From Anodontia alba (Eukaryota; Mollusca; Bivalvia; Lucinida; Lucinidae), in contig OZ024827.1 in assembly GCA_964016985.1 (NCBI GenBank), positions 82,225,835-82,289,834 of the forward strand: DNA of 64,000 nt. Direction: 5' to 3'. Numbering within the stretch: position 1 is the stretch's first letter; the number at the start of each line of letters is the position of its first letter. The notes beneath the pieces are model-generated. The model ran no database searches. It had not been told where the DNA came from and saw only the letters and a list, made by a program, of their open reading frames with translations. Positions 12,260 through 24,154 of the stretch are shown in pieces. The position numbers were made by a program, and so were the translations under genes.

Positions 12260-15200
12260 TAGACCACACTTTGAATCAAATGTGTCCTTGCCTTTAAAAA
12301 AAACCCAAACACTATTATAGTAATTTTGAGGGGTACATCAAATATTTCCTTGTCTGTAAAACACCACCATAGTTAAAGTATACGGTTAAATCAAATGTTT
12401 CCTTTTCAGTGATAAACAACACTCTAGCTCAGATGAATGGATATATCAAATAATCATTGACTTTAAAACAACACTTTAGTTAAGATGAACAGAAACACCA
12501 AATGCTTCCTTGCTGTTAAAAAACCTACCATTCCAACTAAGATGAAGTAATACATTAAACGTTTCCTTGCCTGTAACACACATCACTCTAATTACGACGA
12601 AGCGATACATCCAATGTTTCCTTGTCTGTAACAAACAACACTCTAGTTTAGATATAGGATACATCAAATTTCCTTGTCTGTACCAAAAAAAAAAATGTAG
12701 TTAAGATAAAGGGGTTTATCAAATGTTTCCTTGCCTGTAACAGACACCACACAGACACCACTCTAGGTAAGACGAAAGACAATATCAAACATTTCCTTGT
12801 CTTTAACAAACACAGTTCTAGTTAAGATGAAGGAATACAAAAAATGTTCGCGTGCTTATAATTCACACACTCTAGTTAAGATGGAATGGTACATCAAACG
12901 CTTCCTCGCCTGTAACAAACACCACTCTAGTTACGATGAAGGAATTCAAGTGTTTCATTATCTGCAACAAGCATCACTCTTGTTAAGGTGAAGTGATACA
13001 TCAAATGCTTCCTTGCCTCTAACAAACACCACTCTAGTTAATATGAAGGAATACATCAATGTTTTATTGTGTGTAACAAACATCACTCCAGTTATTATGA
13101 AGGGATACAGTAAGTGTTTCCTTGTCTGTAACAAATGCCAATCTAAGTAAGATGAAATGATACATTAACTGTTCCCTTGTCTGAAAAAACACCAATCTAA
13201 TAAAGATGAAGTGATACGTGAAATGTAAGCATGTCTGTAACAAAACAAAAAAGACATTCTAGTGAAAATGAATAGATACATCAAATGTTTCCTTGCCTGT
13301 AACAAACAACACTCTAGTAAAGGAGAATGGATACATCAAATGTATCCTTGTTTGTAAAAACACCACTGTAAGTTAATGAAGTAGTTGCGGTCATGGTATC
13401 AAAGCCGTAATCCAAACTCATAAATCCATAAACGAATATCGGATCAGAATGTTCAGACCAACAGACATGGACCCCAGAACAAAGGGTGTAATCAGGCGTC
13501 CGCGGATAGTAAGCATTACTTGGTAAGCAAGCTTCGCCTACCTTGCCCAAAGGCCTGAACGAAGGAAATATCAGTAGAAGCGTATGTTCGGGATTTGGGA
13601 AGTATACATATGGTGCGTCACTGGTAAAAACATCAGAAACAATTCTGGAAACTGCCACATTGTAGGGATTGACTAGATCATGATGTCTCCCATAGAACTT
13701 CTTAAGTGTTGCTACCAGTTTGGTGTTTTGATACCCCTGGCTCAACAGCTTTGTAGTGAGCACTTTCCCACGCTTCATGAAGTCCTGATAATTTGAACAG
13801 ATTCTGGCCTAACGGATTAACTGTGAAACGTAAACGCCGTATGCTGGTTCAGAAGGGATATTACTGCTCAGGAATGGAAAGTTAACAATGGGAAAATTGA
13901 AGTCATCCCGTTTGTCGTGAAGCCTAGTAGTAAGCTTTCCATTGTCAATGTAGAGGTAACAATCCAAGTATGAGGAGGAGGCTGCAGCCTCCGTTGTTTC
14001 CTTTATTTCAAGTTCTCGTGGATAGATAGATTAATTCTAAATGCTCTGCAAATTTTGTGTTTTTCAGAGACAATACTATATATCTGTAGGTGAAATTGAA
14101 TTGTTGTGCGAGGTGTTTCTTGCCTGCTTGGAGGAGACTTTGTACAAACTCAGCCTCATACGAGTATAAAATCAAGTCGACAAGTAACGGTGCACAGTTA
14201 GTACCCATCGATATGCCGATTGTTTGCTGAAATAACCGACTGCCGAACTGCACAAAAATATTGTCGATTAGATATTCCAGCATCTTTATGACATCTACAT
14301 CTGAGTATTTTGTGGCGCATCAGGGTAACGAAGTATGTGTCTTTGTAGCCACTGACAACATACTGAAATCGACGGCTACCATTCTTGTGGAAGAAACACT
14401 GGTTGATAATTGCCTTTAATTTAGATTTCAATTTATCATGAGGAATAGTAGTGTAAAGAGTAGAGAAATCGAAAGATTTTACACTGTTGATACTGTTGAC
14501 GGAATGAAGAGAGTGTGCCTTTAGGTTTTGTAAGAGCACTTTGGATGTTTTCAGGATCCACATCTGATTAACACCACTTTTGGCATATGCAGTGTCACAA
14601 TACTTCTGAAAGCCTTCTTTAACTGCGGTTAGTATTCGTGTTAGAATCTGAGAAAGAGGCTTGGTTGAGCACTTAGCTGAACCCGCAATATATCTCTCCT
14701 TGTACGGATTCTTGTGAAGTTTAGGAATCCAGTACAGTTTGGGAAGGTCAATATCTTCCTCTGGGAGGGAAAATCCAAATGTCAGCATCACCGAATGGTG
14801 GTTTTGTAGAATTTCTTCCTTGGACATAGCAGTAAGATTATATGTAGGGTTTCCGGTCATGGTACTCATACCAAGCTCTTCCATTAAGCAGTTTATATAG
14901 TGTATTTTGCGAACAAACACAATGTTGTTAGATGCCTTGTCGGCTGGAACAACGACAAACTTCTCATGGACTTCAGCTAACTCAGCAGCAACATCTTGAT
15001 CATCAAACACCGATTCATGTCGGCGAGACATGGTTCTGCTGAGTACTGAGACACTTCTGTTTACCAAGGACATTACCGATTTTAACGATACATCAAAATG
15101 TTTCTTTGTCTTTAACAAACGTAAACACTCTATATAAGATGAACGGATACATGAAATGTTTCTTTGCCTGTAATAAACACCGCTCTAACTAAGATAAAGG

Positions 15201-17262
15201 GATATACGAAACGTTTCCTTGTCTGTAACAAGCTTCACTCTATTTAAGGTGAATAGATACATCAAATTTGTCCTTGCGTGTAACAAATATCCCGCTATAA
15301 AGATGAAAAGTAAATTAAATCTTCCTTGCCTGTAACAATCACTAGCTATGAAACAGAGATACATGAAATTTTTCCTTGTTAAGATGAAGGAATGCATGAA
15401 ATGTTTCTTGCCTGTAACAAACAACATTCTAGTAAAAATGAATAGATACATCAAATGTTTCCTTGCTTGTTGCAAACAACACTCTAGTAACGATGGATGG
15501 ATACATTAAATGATTCCTTGCCTGTTATAAACAATACTCTAGTAAAGGTGATTTGATAAGTCAAATGATTCTTTGCTGTAACAAACAACTCTCTAGTAAG
15601 ATAAATAGATACATCACATGTTTCCTTGTCTGTTAAAAACAACTCTGCAGTAAAGATGAAGGGATACATAAACTGATGCCTTACTTGTAATGAGCAACAC
15701 TCTAACAAAGATGAAGGAATATATCAAATGTTTCCTTGCCTGTAACACGCAACACTCTAGTAAAGATGAATGGATACATGAAATGATTCATTGCCTGTTA
15801 CAAGCAACACTCTAGTAAAGATGAACTGCCTGTAACAAACAACACTCTAGTAAAGATGAATGGATAAGTCAAATGATTCTTTGCCTGTAACAAACAACTA
15901 AAATAGATACATCTAATGTTTCCTTGTCTGTAAAAAACAACTCTTTTGTAAAGATGAAGGGATCCATCAACTGATGCCTTACTTGTAATGAGCAACTCTC
16001 TATTAAAGATGCTGGAACATATCAAACGTTTCCTTGCTTGTAACAAGCAACACTGTAGTAAAGATGAATGGATGTATTAAATGATTCCTTGCCTGTTACA
16101 AGCAACACTCTAGTAAAGATGAATGGAAACAAAAAAAAATGTTTCATTGGCTTTAATAAATGCCGCTCTAGTTACGATGAAAGGATACATTAAATGTGTC
16201 CTTGCCCGTAATAAACACCACTCTAGATAATATGAAGAGATACATTAAATGTTTCGTTGCCTGTTACAAGCAACACCTTACGTAAGATGAATGGATGCAT
16301 TAATTGTTTCCTTTGCTTTAATATACACCACTTTAGTAACGATGAAGGGATACAGAAAATGTTTCGTTGGGTTAATAAACACCGCTCTAGTTACGATGAA
16401 GGGAAATATTAAATGTTTCCTTGCCTGTAATAACACCGCTCTAGTTACGATGAAGGGATATATTAAATGTTTCCTTGCCTGTAATAACACCGCTCTAGTT
16501 AAGATGAAGGGATGCTTCAAAATTGTTTTCGTTGCCTATAACAAGCAACACTCTAGTAAAGAAGAATGGATACACAAAATGTTTCCTTGCCTGCAGCAAA
16601 CATCACTCCAGTGTACATGGAGGGATACATTAAATGTTTTACTGCCTACAAACAACGTTCTAATTAAGAAGAAGGGATGCATCAAATGTTACCTTTTCTG
16701 TAACAAACACTTATCTAGTACGATGAAGGTATACATCAAATGTTTCCTTGTCTTTAACAAACACAACTCTAGATCAGATGAAGGAATTTAGCAAAAGGTT
16801 TCTTGCCTGTAACACACACCGCTCTAGTTCAGGTGAACGTTCACATTAAATATTTGAAATGAACACCGTTCTAGTAACGAAGAAGTGCTACATCAAATGT
16901 TTTCTGGCCTGAAGAAAAAAAAACACCGCTCTAGTGAAGATTAATCGATAGATCAACTGTTTCCTTGCTTGTAACAAATGCCACTCTAGTTAAATTGAAG
17001 GAATACACCGAATCTTTCCTTGCCTATAACAGAAAACGCTCTAGTTCAGGTAAATGTAGGAATCAAATGTTTCCTTATCTGTAACAAACATCACTTTAGT
17101 AAAGTTAAATAGTTAAACACTCTAGTGAATTGACAAGATATATAAAAGGTTTCCTTTTGTGTCACAAACACCATTCTTGTTGAGATGAAGAGATACTCCG
17201 AACACTTCCTTGTTTGTAACAAAACCACACTATTTAAGATAAAGCGATACATCAAATGTTCT
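12260..17262 (+). repeat. 55-bp minisatellite array, block 2 (variant 2)
   Basis: Plus-orientation array of about 54-55-bp units. The consensus differs consistently from block 1: GTTTCCTTGCCTGTAACAAA, then CACCACTCTAG, then TTAAGATGAAGGGATACATC. Some neighbouring units are nearly identical (16386-16500), which points to recent local amplification. The block is interrupted by the retroelement at 13374-15085. It ends at 17262 against a T-run. Confidence 0.9.
13374..15085 (-). pseudogene. Penelope-like reverse transcriptase, second subfamily
   Basis: The longest Penelope-like copy here. From the N-terminus the minus strand reads VVVPADKASNNIVFV, DLPKLYWIPKLHKNPYKERY, SAKCSTKPLSQILTRIL, SFDFSTLYTTIPH (RT motif A), then after a frameshift near 14300 YLIDNIF, QTIGISMGTNCAPL (motif B) and FNFTYRYI (motif C region). 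The C-terminal part (TKLLSQGYQNTKL, KFYGRHHDLVNPYNV) follows at 13778-13600 after more breaks. In motif C the expected YxDD is YRYI followed at once by VLSLKN, so the two catalytic aspartates are missing. No GIY-YIG endonuclease domain is visible. Assignment to Penelope-like elements is by RT motif layout; the clade is uncertain. Confidence 0.8.
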
Positions 17263-18914
17263 TTTTTTTTCTCCCGGGGAAAGTACTCTTACCTTAAAGT
17301 ACTTGTCTCTCAACACAGTGGAAAGCTATGATTTCCTCGAAGGAAATGAGCTAGGGAACAGCATTTTCTACAATTTCGCATGTGCATGCATCCAGCAAAG
17401 ATTCAGATCATACCGCGCGTCCGCACAGTCCAATTAGAGTATTCGCTGTCCGTTTGAGGCGCTTTAGATTTTGGGCTACTCCTAAAGTGCAAAGCAAAGT
17501 CTCAGGTCTGGCTAAGCATTTGCGCAGGCTGATTTGACTTTGCTAGGCGCATTTGCAATCGTTTAGGACATGCTGTGTCCAGGCTCAACTTCGTATTGAA
17601 GTGAATTCATTTCTGCTGAAGTAACCTACTTTTTCTAAGAGATGCCATGCGGGAAGGGATTCTTACAGGAAAGCAAAATATGTTCTCCTGGGACTCATTT
17701 TACAAAACGGAAGCAGAAATATCAGCATAGATTGTATCCGTTCATCTTTACTCGAGGAAATCCCAAAGAAAACAACCCATCTACGCCGAGTGGACACTTC
17801 TACCATAACTCTTTGGATAGATCCATTTCTTATATCAGCGGTGTCTGGTTCGTTTTTATCATTATCATGTTTTAATAAATTGCCAATGTCCTTTTTATGG
17901 GACGTTAGGTTTAAACAGATTAAGACATCTTTGACCAGTGCTGACCCAGACCTGATTCTCCACTATGTGAGCGTGCAGCGTAGACTCATATCACACTGCA
18001 AGGATATATAGGTTTAATTATGTCAACGCTGGTCGCGTATTTCATACGGGCCGCAATGTAATAGAACGTGCCTTCGGACTTGTATTCCCAACGTAAACTC
18101 AAATTAGCCTGCATATCCGCGCTGTCCTATTAGGGGCATCATTGTCCATATAAAGAAAATTGCATCCAAAATGCGCATAGTGAAGGTTCTGACCAGACTG
18201 CGCGAATTCGCAGGGTGTTTGGAACCATTGCTGGACGCACATATCGAACTTTAACCCCTTAGAATGGTAACTTTTGAAAATTATGGGATGATATCATAAA
18301 GGTACATTTATAAGGCAATAATTTTTTTGTAAACACTTTGTAAAAAATCAGCAGAAAATATTTTGCCTTTTGTTATTTTCCAAGAAAACTAGTTTTGACA
18401 TTTGCTTTGCAGATTACCTCCTAAGGTGACAATGTGCATGAATTATCAAAACCTGTTTTCTAGGATAAATAAAAAAAATCTTATTTTTTTCTAGCATGCT
18501 GGGCATTTAATTAGCTGGGTCAGGAGAATATGGTCCTTGTTTCATTGTTTTATATATGCGCAACGAAAGTCCTGATCATTTTGTCTTCTGCTTTTAAAGT
18601 TAAAACTGCCAATATACCTTTCGTGACACTATAGCCATCTTTTCCTAAAGGCCCTATAAATCAAAATAAATGCAAAATTACACAAACATGCTCTCAAGTC
18701 ATAATAATAGATACAAAGAATACTATAATCAACAGTGCGTATGTTTTAAATATGTAAATTAATTAATAAAAATAAAACCTTATGGTAAAACATCTTAAAG
18801 TTAATAGTCATTGTATAAGTGAATAACATATTTATAATGTAAAAGTCATGTATCCACTGGAGACATTTTGCATAAAATGTCAAATCCTGTTTGATGCTAT
18901 AGGTGAACATTTCC
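17263..18914. other. Unclassified intergenic sequence
   Basis: No gene is recognised. Short pieces such as GATCATACCGCGCGTCCGCA and GACCAGACTGCGCGAATTCG resemble a dispersed sequence also seen near 38480-38880 and 45890-46070, suggesting an old interspersed repeat. The remainder is AT-rich. Confidence 0.4.
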
Positions 18915-19426
18915 CTAGGCCCAGGGGTTCAAAGCAGCGTTAGCTTTACGAGCTTGTTCATTACGAAAACACGCCTATTCAAATATATTGAAAATTTTAC
19001 CACTATAAAGATTGGAAATTTTCAGATAAAAAATCCTGATATTTTTAATATTTCTGCTCAAAATATAGATTGTGGGTACTCGTTAGAACCGCCTTGTCGA
19101 GGCGGTTCTAACGAGTACACACAATCTATGTTTTGAACAGAAATAAGAAAAATAATGTATACCCCTGTAAACCCCAGTTTTACTATATAAAAGTGGGGTT
19201 TAAGGGGGTCAAAATTATATAGGCGTGTTTTCGTGATGTAATGATAAACTCATTACCTGTTGTAGGTTATAGGTATCTTCAAATACATTAATATTTTTGT
19301 TGTTGCAATGCAAAAGCTATTCATTTTGCATATATACATTTTATATGTATTTGCCATTTTTCAAGACAGAAATTCTAACGTCAAGTTAGCTGATAATTTC
19401 GATAAGTTTTGAACAACTGGGCCCAG
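18915..19426. mobile_element. Family A MITE split by a family C element
   Basis: The left remnant (CTAGGCCCAGGGGTTCAAAG then GCGTTAGC) stops at 18958 where a family C element begins. The right remnant resumes at 19239 and ends TTTTGAACAACTGGGCCCAG at 19426. The centre retains the family A hairpin (TTGCAATGCAAAAGC). Family C therefore inserted into a pre-existing family A copy. Confidence 0.7.
18959..19238 (+). mobile_element. Family C MITE (copy 1)
   Basis: A 280-bp element with terminal inverted repeats CATTACGAAAACACGCCTAT and ATAGGCGTGTTTTCGTGATG. It contains a central hairpin (GTTAGAACCGCC..GGCGGTTCTAAC) and, near the right end, a second stem (AAACCCCA..TGGGGTTT). It is non-coding. Fourteen full or partial copies occur in the window, which makes it the most frequent small element here. 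Confidence 0.85.
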
Positions 19427-19831
19427 TTTGAAAAAAAAATAGCGAATGTTTCATTTTCCTGACGCTGCTGAAACGGTCAACTGTCCAGAGTCACCCATTT
19501 TTTAACATGTTAACATGTTACTACGACTAAACTGTCCTTCGAACTGACGCACGAGAATTACGTTATTAAGAGTCAGTACTAGGGCATTTGATTCTCTACT
19601 ATACATTTTGGCAACAAAGGCCCTTTCCGCATTCGAAGTCGTGCAATATAGATAGGGCCTTCAGTGCTTAGAAAATTAATAGTACTAATGAACAGAAAAA
19701 CCGCTGATCAGATGTTTAAATGCCGGCGTATCACTCACAAACTTGACATATGAAGCTTCTTAAGATAGGTGAGTCTTCTCTCTTTGTTCTTGTGTGTGTT
19801 CTGTGTTCCCAAAGGCATCAATTTAGATTCT

Positions 19832-20112
19832 CATTACGAAAACACGCCTATATAATTTTGACCCCCTGAAACGCAACATATATAAAGTAAAACTGGGATT
19901 TACAGGAGTATTTATTATTGTTCTTATTTCTGCTAAAAACTAGATTGTTGGTACTCATTAGGACTGCCTCGCCAAGGCGGTTCTAACGAGTACCCACAAT
20001 CTATGTTTTGAGCAGAAATATGAAAAAAAAATATAAGAATTTTTTATCTGAAAATTTTCCTGTTTTGGTTGTAAAATATTCAATATATTTGAAGAGGCGT
20101 GTTTTCGTAATG
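19832..20112 (-). mobile_element. Family C MITE (copy 2)
   Basis: Reverse-orientation copy, starting CATTACGAAAACACGCC and ending GGCGTGTTTTCGTAATG. The central hairpin is partly mismatched (GGACTGCCTCGCC against GGCGGTTC). Confidence 0.8.
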
Positions 20113-20190
20113 TTTTCAGTTTGTGAGTGATTCGTCGGCTTTTAGTTATCGATAAAATCCTTAAAAATGAAAAACTCATTTCTGTTATAT

Positions 20191-20522
20191 TACAGTCGAC
20201 TCTTGCTTTTTCGAAGTCCAAGAGACTCCTGAAACACTTCGAGATATCCGTATCTCGAAATATCAAATTTGCAGAGTTGAGGAAAAAATAAATCGAGTAA
20301 CGGCATTTCACAAACAAAATGAAATTAGACTCCTGAATTTAGAACTATATTGAAAAATATTGATGAAAAGAGGAGAAATTGCTCCTTAGGAGCATTTTTC
20401 TTTTTTCCACAATATTCTGATACCCGTTGTAAGATTTTCATATTCAAACAGGGGACTAGATTTTCACTTCGAGATAAGCGGTTATTCGAGATAAGCGAAG
20501 TCGAGAGAACGCGAGTCGACTA
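20191..20522. mobile_element. Family E MITE, pogo-like ends (copy 1)
   Basis: A 332-bp element. The left end TACAGTCGACTCTTGC is matched inverted at the right end by GCGAGTCGACTA. The centre is a stem with AGAGGAGAAATTGCTCCTTA and GGAGCATTTTTC. Ends of the form TACAGTCGANNCTCG resemble pogo/Tigger-type termini with TA flanks; that affinity is inference. Other copies are at 33381, 37490, 57663 and 59824. Confidence 0.75.
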
Positions 20523-20782
20523 AACTTGTTAAATTACCGTACATTGCTATGCACAGCTAAGACTAGAATTGTTCTTTCGTCCACCATGGCGGTCAAAAAG
20601 TTTGGTTACATTGAAAATAACAGTAAACACTACAAAATTATGGTTCAGGCGACGAAATCGTCGCGCTGACAAGAGAGCAATTATTTCTGTGAGAAATCAT
20701 TGTATATCGAAAAACATATCATAGCCGATTTGATATGGTACATGGCCATATTCTGAAACAGGTGAAGTTTTACCCCTATTCC

Positions 20783-20786
<4 letters not shown>

Positions 20787-20840
<54 letters not shown>

Positions 20841-20842
20841 CC
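20787..20842. repeat. (CA)n microsatellite in the host gene 3' region
   Basis: An almost pure CA run with one AAAC interruption. It lies 11 bases beyond the stop codon of the minus-strand gene, so it would be a (TG)n tract at the start of the 3' UTR. I did not find a convincing polyadenylation signal nearby. Confidence 0.9.
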
Positions 20843-20853
20843 TCCGTTACGAG

Positions 20854-21044
20854 TTACACTTCTGAGTCTACACTGTTTTCATAGGTATCAGGTTTTGCAC
20901 AGGTGTACAAGATGAAAGGGGCAAAATGAAAGCCTTTCTTACAAGCAAATAACGCGTCGCCCAAAACTTCAAGTTCAGATAAAACCACGCCTTGTCCTAT
21001 ATCATAGAGAAGCCATATCGGAGCATATTCTTGCATCGTTCGTT
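20854..21044 (-). CDS. Host gene terminal exon (exon 7 of those visible)
   Basis: Last coding exon of the CUB/ApeC-like gene. The acceptor reads TTTTATTTTCAG on the minus strand at 21045-21046, preceded by a T-rich tract. The frame enters with two bases (AA), which complete the G left by the exon at 34869 to give GAA. It encodes about 62 residues, including MQEYAPIWLLYDIGQG, GDALFACKKGFHFAPF and LYTCAKPD, and ends SVDSEV before TAA. Two cysteines are present (ACKK, YTCA). The peptide is not assigned to a family. The phase match to the previous exon is the main support; an unseen exon in the 13.8-kb intron cannot be excluded. Confidence 0.7.
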
Positions 21045-21398
21045 CTGAAAATAAAACAACAGTTTACAAGTAACGTTTACATATTAGCAGACAGTTGAAT
21101 CTGCTTACCTTTTCATGATTTAAATGGTTCTTATTTACATGTAACTCCATGACAGGGTGCAGACATAATTTAGATAGTGTTAGATAGTTCACTCTCTAGA
21201 GACATAACATAACTTGCCGGGTTGTGGAATTATCAATTTTTATTTCAATACAACGGACAAATAAATTGTAAAAATCTACTTGTCCAGCGAAATTTACTTG
21301 CCCGAAAATTAACATTTTTTTTTTTTCTCGAAGACGATTATGTTGTTGGCATTCATTTGAAGCGACTCAACGAAGAAAAAAATATTATAAACCTAGTT
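21045..21398. other. Intron 6 sequence, unclassified
   Basis: AT-rich intronic sequence upstream of the terminal exon (minus strand). No further feature is recognised. Confidence 0.4.
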
Positions 21399-21641
21399 CG
21401 AGGGTTGAGCGCAAGACTATGGTAACTCAAACATATTTTTGAAACCCTTGTTTAGGGGCAACTTGGACCCCTTTGTAAACAATGCAAATTTAGGTGCCAT
21501 TGCTCGTACGAGCAATGGCACCTAAATTTTCATTGTTTACAGAAAGAAATGTCGTAATCCTCATAATGCCTTCATGGTGAGGAGATTAGGTTTGGGGAAA
21601 AACAACCATCTGAGTTACGCTAGTCTTGCGCTCAACCCTCG
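21399..21641. mobile_element. Family G MITE with a near-perfect central palindrome
   Basis: The ends CGAGGGTTGAGCGCAAGACT and AGTCTTGCGCTCAACCCTCG are perfect inverted repeats. The centre at about 21475-21541 is a long palindrome (TTGTAAACAATG, then TTAGGTGCCATTGCTCG and CGAGCAATGGCACCTAA). The element is 243 bp and non-coding, and it is the only copy seen here. Confidence 0.8.
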
Positions 21642-21889
21642 AGTTGTGAAGGATAGGAATTTATCAGTCAGTAATTTTCTAAAATTGCGCTGCGTAACAA
21701 CGCAATGCCGTTTGTGGCGAGTTTGATGGAGTGTGTTCATATGTCTACATTTTTCACTGAGGAACGCAAATTGTCGGTTACCGAAGTTTACTTTATATAA
21801 AAAGTTAAAACACTCTTTTTTCACACTTTTAAATTGCACCTAGATTAGATATCATATTTATAACTGATTGTTTTTGCCATTTGCATGCT

Positions 21890-21891
<2 letters not shown>

Positions 21892-21987
<96 letters not shown>

Positions 21988-22094
21988 GTAACGAACTAGT
22001 TTTTCTTTTTAATAATGAAATCTGCAGTCGGTTTTATATATATTCGTAACGAACTAGTTTTTCTTTTTAATAATGAAATCTGCAGTCGGTTTTA
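21892..22094. repeat. (TA)n microsatellite followed by a 58-bp direct duplication
   Basis: A pure TA run of about 94 bases (21892-21985), then two copies of a 58-base unit containing ATTCGTAACGAACTAGTTTT and GAAATCTGCAGTCGGTTTTA. The second copy starts with a shorter TATATATA, so the duplication includes the edge of the microsatellite. Confidence 0.9.
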
Positions 22095-23637
22095 ATGATT
22101 GTTTAATTTTAATCAGTACAGTCCTACAGTTTATTTTGGAATGATCTCAAAATCGAAATTCAGTGTTTAGTTTAAGCATTTCTTTCTTTGTATAACATAC
22201 ATATGGTACAATATAAATAAAGATAAATCATTAAGTACAATTATACATTGGGATTCAGAAGAAAGTCTACTGACTTATAAAATCTGTTTCCCATTATTGC
22301 AATAGATAATAGTACTATATTGATGTGTGACTAGTAATGAAACAATTGATAGGCTATAACTATTGTATGTTCTTGGCTGTTTGCCTAATTCATGTTAGTA
22401 TATACTAACTTAAAATCGATGGCGGCTTCACGGGGGCGTAGAAATATCAGGTTCAAAATGGTTCGTAGATTATGTAAAGGTATCTCTACATCATTTATTT
22501 GAAACCGCGTCAGGCTAAGATTGGCAGTAGCTCGATTCTTGAACATAACACAAGATAACTTTGTTCTTACATATATATTAAAATCAAACATTGCAAACAT
22601 GTTGTATAACTTCAGCTATTCATACCATCACGTATGTTAAAGATACAAGTTTTGATTGCCTACTAAGATGGTTACTTGAGGTTTATTTAACCTCAAAATG
22701 TTTGGTTTTGATCAAGAAGTCTTGAACAGCTAAAAATATTTGCTTATTAGTAGAGTCTGAAAACTCACGATCGCCATTCAAAACTACATTCTCAAAATCG
22801 AAATTCAGTGTTTGAAATACATGACGGTGTTTCTATGTATGTTTGAAATGGATGATGGTATTCCTACACAGTTTCGAATTTTTCTTTCGATTCGGATGTT
22901 TTTTTTTTGTTTTGTTTTTTTTTCACTGCGCATTATTAAACGTATCTGAGAACTATGTGCGCGAAACAACAACAAAGTGTGACATTACATAGCTTCTAAA
23001 TAGAAGACTATAAAAAGACACTTGTGAGTAATTCATGGCCTTTTATCACCCGATATTCTTTACGTCATACTTGAGAGCCTGCAAACAATCATCTCGGGAA
23101 CAGCTGCTCTCTACTATGGTCAGACTTTCATAATTCAAGTACTCTACCTAAACCAAAGCTCAGATATCATATTAACCGTATGGTTAAGAACAGACAGGCC
23201 TGAGCAAACTGTGTAGACTGATGAAACGCTGCAGAACGCGGCGTCTCATTAGGATCTACACTGTTCGCCACCCACCTAGCAATTTGTAGACAAAATATCG
23301 GGTAGTAAGTTGTACTTGTTCAAACGTAAGACCAAGTATGGCAAGAGTTGAGGTGTCATAATGCTTAGGGTAAATACGGTAGATTACAATAACAAATGAG
23401 GAATTCATAAGTTTGCAAACTTTATTACGGTCATTAAATAAGCATTAGCCAGTAAATTTTCGGCCAAGAATCAAGGTATCCTGTGTAGTGGAAGAATTTA
23501 TAGTTATCAGCAAGGTATTCTTAGCTTTGCTAGCAGATGCTTTCTGAAGGAAAACCCCACGCTCATACTTTTTTAACTTGAAACTGCATTAGAATAAAGG
23601 GTGGCGGGCTTTCGCGTCGGTAAAACTGGTGACTTAT
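22095..23637. other. Unclassified intron sequence with one family B hairpin
   Basis: No exon is recognised. A family B hairpin sits at 23213-23268 (GCAAACTGTGTAGACTGATG, then CGCTGCAGAACGCGGCG, then GATCTACACTGTTCGC). The phrase TCTCAAAATCGAAATTCAGT occurs at about 22146 and again at about 22792, a short dispersed repeat. Confidence 0.5.
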
Positions 23638-24106
23638 TTTACTCTACTGTAGCTGGTGTTGTGCCGTGTGGCGGCCGTAAAAAGTCTCCCCGTACAGCAA
23701 AATAGTACGGGTTATATTTTATTGCTTTGTGATCATTTGGCCCATCCTGGTTATTTTGAAAATTGAGTTCTGCTTGTCCGCGCTGGGGAGGTGGTCGGTG
23801 GGTGGGTGGGGGTGGGGTGGGGGATGTATGGGCGTTTGCAGCCTCGCAAACTACAGTGCTGCATATGAAGAGTCAAACCGTCTCCGATTTTCGGGATTTG
23901 GTGTGTTCTTTGTTTCTAAAGGCATTTTTTTTTACTTTTATTTTACTCTATTGTAGCTGGTGTTGTGCCGTGTGGCGGTCGTTAAAATCTCCCCGTATAT
24001 CATCATAGTGCAGGTTATATTTTATTTCCTTTGTGATCATTGAGCCCATCCTGCTTATTTTGAAAATCGACTACCGCTTAAGCCGGCGCTAGATGTGTGT
24101 GTGTGT

Positions 24107-24154
<48 letters not shown>

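Noticed and set aside
977..17262. Many open frames with repeating motifs such as CNKQRSSxxGxW or KVNGHIKCLLVCNK
   Set aside because: They are the 55-bp tandem unit read in its three frames; the 55-residue period and the occurrence on both strands show they are not genes.
977..17262. Regular repeats that could suggest a CRISPR array
   Set aside because: There are no unique spacers: the whole 55-bp unit is repeated, units vary throughout, and the context is an animal genome.
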